In this document: piece by piece, positions 1-7,541 of the stretch
How positions within the stretch are numbered: the first letter of the stretch is position 1
How the letters are laid out: every line of letters begins with the position of its first letter
Source of the DNA: DAOUMU01 sp034409055
Lineage (GTDB): Bacteria; Chloroflexota; Anaerolineae; 4572-78; J111
Direction: 5' to 3'
NCBI GenBank assembly: GCA_034409055.1
Contig: DAOUMU010000180.1
Coordinates: 1-17,674, forward strand
Length of the DNA: 17,674 nucleotides
The notes under the pieces: generated by a model
What the model was told of the DNA's origin: nothing
Seen by the model: the letters and a program-made list of their open reading frames with translations, nothing else
Databases searched by the model: none
Made by a program: the position numbers and the translations under genes

Positions 1-7
1 AAGCATC

Positions 8-92
8 CAACCACGTAAAACGTAAAGCGTAAAACGTAAAAATGAACTGTAGATAAGTCATTACGCTTCACGTTTTACGTTTTACGAGTTGG
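8..92. repeat. Imperfect inverted repeat built of cgtaaa-type units
   Basis: The left arm (about 8-42) and right arm (about 57-92) are near reverse complements made of repeated cgtaaaacgtaaa-like units, so the stretch can fold into a long hairpin with a loop of about 14 nt. A degenerate relative lies after the first gene (866-920). Such short-unit intergenic repeats are typical of large Chloroflexi-like genomes. The function is unknown. It could be a terminator-like hairpin of the upstream gene or a dispersed repeat. Confidence 0.6.
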
Positions 93-173
93 CTAGCGAC
101 ATCAAGCGGAAGTTACTTTTTACCCCGCTGGCAAGCCAAATTCTGGTTTGATGTACAAGAAAGAAGGTTTTTA

Positions 174-836
174 ATGGACAAGTTCAGACTCTTTAAATTC
201 CTATCAACCCAAGATTCATCCGTCCTGCTCGATTTGCTGGACAAAGCTTTCTTCGAGATGGATCACGACCAGCGCCAGAGCGTATTCGGTCAGGTGGCCA
301 GGTCGTTACCTCCTGAGCCGGTTGACGGCAAAAGGCTGCTGGATGAAGTTGAACAATTTCAACGCCAGTCACTGGCCGGTATGTACTACGAACCGTTCGA
401 CATCAACTCAAAAAACTGGATGCACGTCCCGGAGGAAACCAAAGAATGGTTTGAACAGCTCGGCGATTTGCTCCAGGCCAGCACCCAACTGACCGCCCAG
501 GAGGACCACCTGCACGCAGTGGCTTGCTTTGGTGTGCTGTACGACCTGATTGACGCTATGGAAAGCGGTGAGGAAGTCGTATTCGGCGACGAAATCGGCG
601 GCTGGATGATTCCCGGAGATGAAAAGATATACATCGCCGCTTATATGACCTCCCTGGCCGCCACGGCCACTCCCGAAGAGTTCACCGCAGCCGCTCTTCC
701 CGTGATCCAGCGCGATAGCTGGCAATCCTTTGCGACCCAGGCCTATCCCGCCGCCATCCGCGTCGCCAACGAGGCGCAAAAAGAACACCTGGAAGCGGAA
801 ATCCAGCGCCAAAAGATTCGGACGGAGCGCAAGTAA
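174..836 (+). CDS. Hypothetical 220-aa acidic protein
   Basis: I do not recognise this protein. It is soluble, acidic and probably mostly helical, with no signal peptide or membrane segment. The central part (about residues 80-165) carries a run resembling a degenerate helical repeat (LLYDLIDAMESGEEVVFGDE, then a GGWMIPGDEKIY segment), and the C-terminus is charged and coiled-coil-like (about 200-220). The ATG at 174 is preceded by a purine-rich AGAAAGAAGG site. An ATG at 151 is closed after seven codons by a TAA, so it is not used. Third codon positions are C/G-rich, like the next two genes and unlike the block starting at 2396. It is flanked by related intergenic repeats (8-92 and 866-920), so it looks like a stand-alone gene. 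Confidence 0.7.
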   Translation: MDKFRLFKFLSTQDSSVLLDLLDKAFFEMDHDQRQSVFGQVARSLPPEPVDGKRLLDEVEQFQRQSLAGMYYEPFDINSKNWMHVPEETKEWFEQLGDLLQASTQLTAQEDHLHAVACFGVLYDLIDAMESGEEVVFGDEIGGWMIPGDEKIYIAAYMTSLAATATPEEFTAAALPVIQRDSWQSFATQAYPAAIRVANEAQKEHLEAEIQRQKIRTERK

Positions 837-865
837 TGGCTGTGGGGGGGATGCATTATAAACCA

Positions 866-920
866 TAGATAATAAGTCATCGCGTTTCACGTCACCTGCC
901 CTGTGGGTTTACGTTTTTAC
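866..920. repeat. Degenerate copy of the 8-92 repeat
   Basis: The segment tagataataagtcat followed by cgcgtttcacgt (about 866-892) matches tagataagtcat plus acgcttcacgt at 50-72, and a tttacgttttta-like tail follows at about 908-920. It is a decayed copy of the repeat preceding the 174-836 gene. The rest of 837-1048 shows nothing recognisable. Confidence 0.45.
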
Positions 921-1048
921 TTTCGCGATACTGCCAGCATCTTACTCACTGTGGGCGATGAACTAGATATGGCTTATCTTAAAAACTGGGCCACCCATCT
1001 GGGGATCTCTGAGCTATGGCGAGAGATATTGGGAGGGATAGAGTAACT

Positions 1049-1624
1049 ATGCACACCCACTACCATACCAACCACCCCATCACCTACGACGGCCACCAAC
1101 TGGCCCCCCACTGGCTCTACCGCCAGTTTGACCTTCTCGGCGACGCCATCGTCGCCTTCGTCGGTCCCTGCCGGGTCGATTTGAGCGAAATGGTCGACCT
1201 TGAAGACGTCAAAGCCCAGGCCCCCATCTACAGCCCCCTCATGCTCCACTGCCTGGCCGAATTCTTCCACACAGATTTAGAACTGACCGTCTACCGCCAG
1301 CGCCTGCTGATCATCACCGCCAAAGAACTGCTGGAAGAACTAACCAGTCAGCCGGTACAGCGTAAAGGTGATGACCTCTACCTGCCTCGTCCTGACGGTA
1401 CCCTCGGCAAACTGTCCGTTTCCATCGCCACCGCCAGTCCCACCTCCACCCTCATCCACACCGGTTTCAACATCGAAACCGAAGGCACCCCCATCTCCAC
1501 CATTGGCCTGGCTGAGTTGGAAGTTGATGTTGATCCCTTTGCCACCGAGTTACTGCGCCGCTACGCGGCCGAGGTAGAGGATATTTGGCTGGCCCGGTGC
1601 AAGGTACGGGCGGTGAGTGAGTGA
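1049..1624 (+). CDS. DUF366 family protein (191 aa)
   Basis: The sequence matches my memory of the DUF366 family (PF04017), small soluble proteins known from archaea and some bacteria with no settled biochemical role. Characteristic stretches are YDG (13-15), MVDLEDV (48-54), the highly ordered KLSVSIATASPTSTLIHTG (121-139) and the terminal ARCKVR (182-187). The length of 191 aa fits a complete single domain. I start at the ATG at 1049 because GGGAGGG lies at 1031-1037 and the family-like sequence begins there. An in-frame ATG at 1016 would add 11 residues. The stop is 36 bases before the transporter start at 1661, so the two are probably co-transcribed. That pairing suggests, by inference only, a role in 7-deazaguanine or queuosine metabolism. 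Confidence 0.75.
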   Translation: MHTHYHTNHPITYDGHQLAPHWLYRQFDLLGDAIVAFVGPCRVDLSEMVDLEDVKAQAPIYSPLMLHCLAEFFHTDLELTVYRQRLLIITAKELLEELTSQPVQRKGDDLYLPRPDGTLGKLSVSIATASPTSTLIHTGFNIETEGTPISTIGLAELEVDVDPFATELLRRYAAEVEDIWLARCKVRAVSE

Positions 1625-1644
1625 CTTTATGATTTAACATTGAA

Positions 1645-1651
1645 GAGGAGG
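1645..1651 (+). promoter_or_regulatory. Shine-Dalgarno GAGGAGG deciding a TTG start
   Basis: GAGGAGG ends 9 nt before TTG 1661. It lies inside the longer open frame that begins at 1640, so translation most likely starts at 1661. Confidence 0.7.
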
Positions 1652-1660
1652 ATATATTTC

Positions 1661-2332
1661 TTGAAAGTTTCTAAATGGTTTGTAGTAATCGCTGCGATTT
1701 TCATTACTTCTCTGATTACGGCCAACATCATCGCTGTCAAGTTGGTCAGTATCTTCGGTTTCTTTCTGCCAGCGGGGGTGATTATATTTCCGATTAGCTA
1801 CATTTTTGGTGATGTGCTGACAGAGGTGTATGGCTATCGCTTAACTAGGTTCGTGATTTGGTTGGGCTTCTTCTGTAATTTCCTGGCCGTTGTCGCCATT
1901 GGCGTGGCGCAATTGTTGCCGCCAGCGCCCTTTTGGCAGGGCCAAGAGGCTTACGAAACAATCTTGGGATACACCCCACGCCTGCTTGTGGCTTCATTTA
2001 TAGCCTATCTTGTCGGTGAATTCGCCAACTCCTACGTGCTGGCCCGGCTGAAGATACTGACCCAAGGCCGCTGGTTGTGGACCCGCACCATCAGTTCAAC
2101 CCTCATCGGTCAGGGGCTAGACTCGGCCATATTCATCGTCGTGGCTTTTGCCGGAACTATCCCCACCGCCGGCCTGTTCAACGCCGTGATCACCCAGTGG
2201 CTCTTCAAATCCGCCTACGAAGCCCTGGCCACCCCGGTTACTTATGCCGTTACCAATTATCTGAAACAGATAGAAGGGGTGGATACGTTCGATTATGACA
2301 CGAATTTTAATCCCGTTGCCTTGAGTGATTGA
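1661..2332 (+). CDS. yhhQ: Queuosine precursor transporter, YhhQ/VUT family
   Basis: This is an integral membrane protein of COG1738/PF02592 (Vut_1). The E. coli member YhhQ imports preQ0 and preQ1, precursors of queuosine. It has about six hydrophobic segments: roughly residues 6-28, 34-48, 62-86, 108-131, 143-165 and 170-190. Family signatures are GDVLTEVYGY (50-59) and a TRTISS...GQGLDS segment (141-155). Its 223 aa is the usual family length. The TTG at 1661 is chosen because the ribosome site sits at 1645-1651. The hydrophilic tail VDTFDYDTNFNPVALSD is also typical. It follows the DUF366 gene and shares its GC-rich codon use. It ends 63 bases before the lower-GC block containing a TGT/DpdA-like enzyme, which would use the same class of substrate. 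The exact substrate cannot be read from sequence. Confidence 0.88.
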   Translation: MKVSKWFVVIAAIFITSLITANIIAVKLVSIFGFFLPAGVIIFPISYIFGDVLTEVYGYRLTRFVIWLGFFCNFLAVVAIGVAQLLPPAPFWQGQEAYETILGYTPRLLVASFIAYLVGEFANSYVLARLKILTQGRWLWTRTISSTLIGQGLDSAIFIVVAFAGTIPTAGLFNAVITQWLFKSAYEALATPVTYAVTNYLKQIEGVDTFDYDTNFNPVALSD

Positions 2333-2395
2333 AGAGATTAGCGACGGGTAGGTGAAATCACAGACGACTTTACATATTGAGAAATAAGGGATAGA

Positions 2396-3142
2396 ATGAT
2401 ATCAGAACCAAGACGCCTTTTAATTATGGCCTGCTCACAACGTAAGCGTTCTGTTCCTGATTTATTACCAGCTATCGAACGGTATAATGGTCCACAGTTC
2501 CAAATTCTACGCAAGTACCTACGTGAACACCCTGAAAAAATAGGATCTTTGACTGTTTACATCCTCTCAGCTAAGTTTGGACTAATACCTGCCAATCGTT
2601 CAATTCCTTACTATGATTACAAAATGACACCGGAACGAGCGCACGAACTACATTCCGAAGTTTGGCATAATTTCAAGAACATCTTACAAGACGATCGCTA
2701 CGATGAGTTATTTATCAGCTTGGGAAGAAATTATTTGCAAGCATTATCCGATTATGAACGATTGGCACTTCCTAATCTCAAGATAACTGTGGCCAAAGGT
2801 TCACAGGGACGCAGACAAGCAGAACTTCACGATTGGTTATATAGAGAGTTACCCGAACAGTCCTGTAGTCTAGCGAGAAGCTTTAAGGGAGATAAAGTAC
2901 GTATCCGTGGTGTAGAGATTACTTTTACTTCAGAGGAGATACTTGATGTAGCCCGTAAATCTTTGAAGGAAAACCAAAGTAACTCAACGAGTTACCAAGC
3001 CTGGTATGTCCTAGTAGATAATCAACGAGTTGGTCCCAAGTGGTTAGTCAGCCAATTGACTGGCCTTCCGGTCAATTCATTTCATACAGACGATGCCAAA
3101 CGGGTCTTACAGCAATTAGGTATTGAAGTGAGACGTATATGA
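2396..3142 (+). CDS. DUF6884 (YaaA-like) protein with C-terminal add-on domain
   Basis: The N-terminal ~130 residues fit the DUF6884 type: an ACSQRK motif giving C13-x3-K17, YNGPQF (30-35), an ILSAKFGLIP strand (56-65) and PYYDYKM (71-77). The C-x3-K pattern and the SAKFGLIP/YYD pair recall the catalytic module of archaeosine synthase ArcS, which attacks preQ0 placed in tRNA by a TGT. That link is my inference. Residues about 203-248 form a separate small module (KWLVSQLTG, FHTDDAKRVLQQLG) of a kind I associate with restriction-type proteins. The ATG at 2396 has a weak TAAGGG site. The stop overlaps the next ATG by 4 nt (ATGA), so it is coupled to the NurA gene. Codon use is the most AT-rich of the early part of the block, suggesting transfer. 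Confidence 0.65.
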   Translation: MISEPRRLLIMACSQRKRSVPDLLPAIERYNGPQFQILRKYLREHPEKIGSLTVYILSAKFGLIPANRSIPYYDYKMTPERAHELHSEVWHNFKNILQDDRYDELFISLGRNYLQALSDYERLALPNLKITVAKGSQGRRQAELHDWLYRELPEQSCSLARSFKGDKVRIRGVEITFTSEEILDVARKSLKENQSNSTSYQAWYVLVDNQRVGPKWLVSQLTGLPVNSFHTDDAKRVLQQLGIEVRRI

Positions 3143-4632
3143 ACAAAGAGGATTTACAAAATCGCCGTCTAACAGAAGAAGGCGTGCGTGAGGAAATCCA
3201 GCGCCAGCCACACCTGATGCTGAAGTTGGCTGAAAATGCCCTAACTGTAGCCGAGAATCTACGTAACAACTACTTCAAGAACACGGCCCAGTTTGTTACT
3301 CATCTGCGCCAGGCGATGCACATGGCCGCCCAGGGCAAGCGAACTGATCCAATCCTAACTGTTTTCAACGTAAAAGATGCTGAGTGGGGCACCTTGCAGA
3401 ATGAAGTGGTAACCTTCATCGATGGTGGGGTTGGGCAGGTACAGATTTCAAGCCAGGTACCCATTTTGCTGCGTGTTGGTTCGTACTGTGTACGTGTAGG
3501 CGAACGCCGTTTGACCGAGCGGGAACAGTTTGGCTACTATCCGGTTATTCTGGGTGATTTGCAGGGTGGCAGTAAAGAACGCAAAGACTTCATTGACATC
3601 GTCCGCATTACTGCTGAGTTACTGGGTGGTCTATCTGCTCTGGAGCGAATACCTGACTTGCGAGTGTTGATGTTTCACGGCCCACTTGTTTATTTGATGA
3701 GCGGCTATGCAGGTCATACCCCTTTTACTGAACATGATATTGACCTTTTTTTACAGCAATATGTGCCCCAATCTGAGGTTGGGTGCCAACTCAAAGAAGG
3801 ATTCCTACACAAGGCGCAGCTTGATATTTATCCTCAAATGACAGCTCACTCGGATGAATGGATTAAACGACGTCTGTTTGAACCCCTGGCCTGGATTGCC
3901 TATCTGTACCAGCGATTAATCGAGATAGCACGCCAACGTAAACCGACACCAGTTATCGCCGGCGTCGTTGAGCGAGGGACGCTGCGACAATTTAGCGAGC
4001 AAGTTTTGCTGGAACGGGTGTTTCGGGGGTTGCGCCAAAAAAGTAAGCCAGATTACTTCAACCAGATGTACGGTCGATCCGATTTAACCTCCCCTAAAGT
4101 CTTGATAGACCGGCTAGGTTATACCGACACCTTACTTTTGGCTATGTTGCTCCAACCAGGCGAACATTCCGAGCCCTGGGTGATTGATAAATATTCGGGA
4201 TTAAGTCCAGGTAAAGTTTTGTTACCTGATGAAGTATGGGAAAGCAGTGTCAATTGGACTGTATTGAAGCCATCCCACCAGTTTGGCTTTCCGACGGTCT
4301 ATGGCTGCTATCTGCATGTTTCAGAGACTACTGAACCGGTACGGATTGAGGTCTTTAAAGATTTAGGTAACGACCAAGTCGTACAAGCAGCTCATCGGGC
4401 GTATCTTTATGCCCGCCTGCTTCCCGGGTATGGGTTTCCGGTAGGGTTGGATATTGTTGACAAATATGCCCATGTTCCTAATTGGCTGACCGACGCTTAC
4501 AGTAAGCTGATTCGGCATCATCTGGGGGTCAGTATGCAACGTGGAGAGATTAGCGACGCCGAAATGCGTCGCATATTGGTTCAAGCAATTTATATGACAC
4601 ATCGGGATTGGCTATTCCGGCCTCAAAGTTGA
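3139..4632 (+). CDS. nurA: NurA-like 5'-3' nuclease (first copy)
   Basis: This is a NurA-domain protein. In archaea NurA is the nuclease partner of the HerA translocase in resecting DNA ends. Visible motifs are VTFIDGG (91-97) with the metal-binding Asp95, a helix with E160, LMFHGPLVYLM (177-187) where the second family motif lies, IAGVVERGTLRQFS (273-286), and near the C-terminus RIEVFKDLG and GFPVGLDIVDKYAHVPNWL with the expected late His. At 497 aa it is longer than archaeal NurA (about 330-400) because of an N-terminal helical extension (1-85) and inserts. The position usually held by Asp in DGPL is His180 here. It starts in an ATGA overlap with the DUF6884 gene and lies 25 nt before HerA, the classical pairing, which supports the assignment. 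Confidence 0.8.
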   Translation: MNKEDLQNRRLTEEGVREEIQRQPHLMLKLAENALTVAENLRNNYFKNTAQFVTHLRQAMHMAAQGKRTDPILTVFNVKDAEWGTLQNEVVTFIDGGVGQVQISSQVPILLRVGSYCVRVGERRLTEREQFGYYPVILGDLQGGSKERKDFIDIVRITAELLGGLSALERIPDLRVLMFHGPLVYLMSGYAGHTPFTEHDIDLFLQQYVPQSEVGCQLKEGFLHKAQLDIYPQMTAHSDEWIKRRLFEPLAWIAYLYQRLIEIARQRKPTPVIAGVVERGTLRQFSEQVLLERVFRGLRQKSKPDYFNQMYGRSDLTSPKVLIDRLGYTDTLLLAMLLQPGEHSEPWVIDKYSGLSPGKVLLPDEVWESSVNWTVLKPSHQFGFPTVYGCYLHVSETTEPVRIEVFKDLGNDQVVQAAHRAYLYARLLPGYGFPVGLDIVDKYAHVPNWLTDAYSKLIRHHLGVSMQRGEISDAEMRRILVQAIYMTHRDWLFRPQS

Positions 4633-4657
4633 AAGACAAAGAAAAAGGATATCTGCT

Positions 4658-6400
4658 ATGGCTGATCAGCAAAGAGGCAATCGGTATGTTGGTACAATCG
4701 TCGGTGAAAGCACCAGCCGCGAATTTCGACTAGCTGTGGCCCACGAGACCATCCGTGAGCAAGATATTGTTGCAGTAGATGCTGAACTGCGGCGACCTGA
4801 CAGCGATGCTTCCCCTGAAAAAATACGTATCTGGGCCAAGGTGCAGCGGATTGAACGGCTCAACCCTCTCTTTCCAAGCGAAGCCGGACACGAACTGGCT
4901 GCTACGCGTACTGATCCCTTCGATACGGTCCTCTCCTTGAGCCGGGAGATGGTGACGGCTGTCTGCCAAGTGTTGGGAGCAGAGCTATTGGATGGCAGTG
5001 CCGGCGGCAAATTGGATCACCTGCGTTATCCCGCACAGCCAGCTACCAGTGCTTATCGGCCCGATTCGACGGATATTGCCCGCGTTGTCCTGGGAGAATT
5101 GCAACAAAAACAGAAACGGGCTTTAGATATTGCTACGCTCTCCAATCGTTCTGAAGTGCATGTCAAGGTTGACGGTCACGCCATTGTCACGCGCCACCTG
5201 GCAATTCTGGCAATGACCGGGGCGGGAAAAAGCTGGACGGCCCGTCGAATTATCGAGCAGTTAGCCGCTAAAAACTACCCTATCGTTATTTTTGATCCGC
5301 ACGGCGACTATACCGGGTTGGCCGAGGTGTCCGCCCTGAAAGGCCGAGTGCAGCGATACTACGCTCAATTTCCTATTTTCGAAGAAGATAGTGAAACAGT
5401 AGCGGAAATAGTTAATTCACTAGGGTATCCCCTAACCGATACAATGCGTACCAGGTTCAGTGATGTATTTCAAGCAGCTCTCTCATTTATTGTAGATGAT
5501 ACTGATGAGATGCAACAGCGGGTTACCTGGTTAGCCCAAACAATCGGCAAACCGGACTTGGTCACGTATGGGGTAAAACCAAATATGTGGCTTATTGGTA
5601 ATCTAGCCGAAGCGGGTGAATTTGCTTTACGTCAGGATGATGGTGCAGACAAACAGCAGTTGATAAATTGGGGCTGGCCGGGCTTAAACAATTATTCGGG
5701 TACTGATCGGCGAACCTTAGAAGGCATCAAAAAACGGGCTTATCGCGCTGCAAGTGTTTTGCAGCGGATGGAAAAAACCAATCAGCGGGTTGCTCAAAGC
5801 GCCAAACCGCTTCCTACAGATCGTATGGAGTTAGTAAAATATGGTCAGGTCAGCGTAGTCTCTCTAGCCGGTTACACGAGTGATTTTCAAGCGACTATAT
5901 ATAGTATCATCGCTGATAATATCTTTGATGCACGCGTGAGTGGTGATCTTCAATTGCCCACGCTCTTGTTATTGGAGGAAGCCCATAATTTTGCACCGAC
6001 CAGGGCCAACACCTCCGCCGAAAATCGCGCCATCGCAACCACCAAGCAAATTGCCCAGGAGGGCCGCAAATTTGGAGTTGGTCTCATTCTCATAAGTCAG
6101 CGTCCCTCTCGTTTAGATGAAACAACGCTGTCACAGTGCAACTCCTATATAATTATGCGCATGGTCAACCCGGCTGACCAGACTTACGTGCGCCGCGTCA
6201 TTGAAACCCTGGGGGAAGATGAAGCCCGTTTACTTCCTGACCTGGATGTGGGAGAGGCTCTCCTGTCCGGTCAACTCATCAATTTTCCGGTGTTAGTCAA
6301 AATCAAAGAACCGCAATCGAAGGGTGAGCGTGAGGAAAAAGATACCTTTGAAGCCCTGGAAGAAGCCCAACAGAAACTAACCAACCAGAGGAGGAGATAA
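4658..6400 (+). CDS. herA: HerA-type DNA translocase ATPase (first copy)
   Basis: HerA is a hexameric FtsK/HerA-superfamily ATPase that pumps DNA into or through its nuclease partner. The N-terminal ~150 residues contain a HAS-barrel-like region (VGTIVGESTSREFRLAV; DIVAVDAEL). The canonical P-loop is MTGAGKS (186-192), followed by IVIFDPHGDY (209-218), Walker B TLLLLEEAHNFAP (435-447) and ISQRPSRLD (489-497), the usual sensor/arginine region. Its 580 aa is normal for the family. The ATG at 4658 is preceded by AAGG about 9 nt upstream. The gene sits directly after a NurA-like gene, so the pair should form a NurA-HerA complex. The C-terminal ~25 residues are highly charged. It is clearly different from the second HerA-like protein at 10596, with its own nuclease partner and a normal P-loop. 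Confidence 0.93.
   Translation: MADQQRGNRYVGTIVGESTSREFRLAVAHETIREQDIVAVDAELRRPDSDASPEKIRIWAKVQRIERLNPLFPSEAGHELAATRTDPFDTVLSLSREMVTAVCQVLGAELLDGSAGGKLDHLRYPAQPATSAYRPDSTDIARVVLGELQQKQKRALDIATLSNRSEVHVKVDGHAIVTRHLAILAMTGAGKSWTARRIIEQLAAKNYPIVIFDPHGDYTGLAEVSALKGRVQRYYAQFPIFEEDSETVAEIVNSLGYPLTDTMRTRFSDVFQAALSFIVDDTDEMQQRVTWLAQTIGKPDLVTYGVKPNMWLIGNLAEAGEFALRQDDGADKQQLINWGWPGLNNYSGTDRRTLEGIKKRAYRAASVLQRMEKTNQRVAQSAKPLPTDRMELVKYGQVSVVSLAGYTSDFQATIYSIIADNIFDARVSGDLQLPTLLLLEEAHNFAPTRANTSAENRAIATTKQIAQEGRKFGVGLILISQRPSRLDETTLSQCNSYIIMRMVNPADQTYVRRVIETLGEDEARLLPDLDVGEALLSGQLINFPVLVKIKEPQSKGEREEKDTFEALEEAQQKLTNQRRR
6388..6396 (+). promoter_or_regulatory. Shine-Dalgarno GAGGAGGAG deciding a TTG start
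   Basis: GAGGAGGAG overlaps the end of the herA coding region and lies 8 nt upstream of TTG 6405. It supports the TTG as the start of the TGT-like gene and tight coupling to herA. Confidence 0.75.
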
Positions 6401-6404
6401 GCCA

Positions 6405-7427
6405 TTGCAAGTCGTCGCCGGTCTCAATCGTAACAAAAATCCGAGAGTCTGGAATCCCGTATCCCCTTATTACTTGCCAGAACTTCAAGCGGTTATGGTT
6501 TCGTATGCCGACTTCGACCAATCGCCTGTTTTACGGCGACGGGTTATGGAACAAGGTTTGCGAACCTATTTGAATTTGCCCGATACAACCCAAATCTATC
6601 TGGATAATGGCGCGTTTGCCTTCCTGCGTCGAGAGCGAGAAGTACCCCGTGACGAATATCAAGAATTTGTCGAGCAGGCCAAACCTGACTGGTATGCCAT
6701 CCCCCAGGACTACATCCCGGCGCCACGTATGAGCGATGACGAACAGATCGAATGTTTGCAACGCACTATGCAGGTTAATCAAAACTATCGCCACGATGGC
6801 TATGTGCCGGTTATTCACATCAGCCGCCATTTAGATGAGTACTTACGCCAGTTGCAAGCTGATGAGCAGTTATTACAACATAAACAGGCCGTAGCGTTGG
6901 GGGGGATTGTCCCCAATTTGTTAAAGATGCCCAAAGCTATGAAACCCGAAAACGTACTTGACAAGGTGCGTCAGGTTCGAACTGAGTTAAGGGATAAGGA
7001 ATTGCACGTTTTTGGCGTTGGCGGCATTGCTACCTTGCACCTGGCAGCCCTTCTGGGGGTTGACTCGGTTGACTCGGCTGGCTGGCGCAATCGGGCCGCA
7101 CGAGGCATTATTCAGTTGCCGGGCCGGGGCGAGCGCATTGTTGCCAATTTAGGAAAATGGCGGGGCCGAGAACCGGACGAAACAGAATGGGAGATGTTGA
7201 GAAACTGCCCTTGTCCTGCCTGTCAGGAATTTGGTGTAGAGACTCTACAGGTTAGTGGCATGCAGGGTTTTTGTTGTCGGGCTACGCATAATCTGTGGAC
7301 GTTATTAGATGAGGCCCGGCAGATTGATGAGCATCTGGCTGACGGCACATACCAAGATTGGTACAGTCAACATGTGGAAAGTTCAACGTATAAACCCCTG
7401 ATTGACTACGTGCTGGCCCACCGATAA
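6405..7427 (+). CDS. TGT/DpdA-like 7-deazaguanine transglycosylase
   Basis: This is a tRNA-guanine-transglycosylase-fold protein, 340 aa. The family swaps guanine for a 7-deazaguanine (preQ0/preQ1/queuine) in tRNA. The DpdA branch does so in DNA. The active-site landmarks are present in order: IYLDNGAF with Asp67, matching TGT SDSGG; IPQDYIP with Asp102; ALGGIV (164-169), matching the GGLAVGE substrate loop; FGVGGIATLHLAALLGVDSVDS with the likely nucleophile Asp223; and a zinc site CPCPAC (Cys268, Cys270, Cys273) with His295. The TGT LAVGE and FDCVxPTR signatures are altered (VDSAGWRNRAARG), arguing against a housekeeping tRNA enzyme and for a DpdA-like one, but the substrate cannot be proved from sequence. 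TTG start with an excellent ribosome site. It is the last gene of the unit and is followed by a terminator. A DUF6884 gene opens the same unit. Confidence 0.82.
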   Translation: MQVVAGLNRNKNPRVWNPVSPYYLPELQAVMVSYADFDQSPVLRRRVMEQGLRTYLNLPDTTQIYLDNGAFAFLRREREVPRDEYQEFVEQAKPDWYAIPQDYIPAPRMSDDEQIECLQRTMQVNQNYRHDGYVPVIHISRHLDEYLRQLQADEQLLQHKQAVALGGIVPNLLKMPKAMKPENVLDKVRQVRTELRDKELHVFGVGGIATLHLAALLGVDSVDSAGWRNRAARGIIQLPGRGERIVANLGKWRGREPDETEWEMLRNCPCPACQEFGVETLQVSGMQGFCCRATHNLWTLLDEARQIDEHLADGTYQDWYSQHVESSTYKPLIDYVLAHR

Positions 7428-7437
7428 CACCGATTTT

Positions 7438-7476
7438 AAAAAGGTGACGCAAAATTTGCGTCACCTTTTTTTATTT
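7438..7476 (+). terminator. Intrinsic terminator after the TGT-like gene
   Basis: A near-perfect stem (ggtgacgcaa paired with ttgcgtcacc, loop aat) is preceded by A-rich and followed by T-rich sequence (tttttttatttt). It starts about 10 nt after the stop of the 6405-7427 gene and separates the first unit from the sigma-led unit. Confidence 0.93.
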
Positions 7477-7486
7477 TCCTGTTAGG

Positions 7487-7515
7487 ATTCAAGGGTCTCA
7501 AGCATAGTATATATT
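7487..7515 (+). promoter_or_regulatory. Possible promoter of the sigma-led unit
   Basis: A TATATT hexamer at 7510-7515 resembles a -10 box, about 27 nt before the GTG start. The sequence 17 nt upstream is a poor -35 (attcaa), so this may be weak or read by another sigma factor, possibly the one encoded next. Confidence 0.22.
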
Positions 7516-7541
7516 AGGCGGACCTGAAAGGAAGTTTCATT

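Noticed and set aside
408..890. Minus-strand open frame opposite the 174-836 gene
   Set aside because: It is a shadow of the plus-strand gene, lacks a good ribosome site and shows no recognisable motif.
2333..2395. Search for an attachment site or direct repeat at the left island edge matching 16676-17404
   Set aside because: No convincing shared repeat was found by eye.
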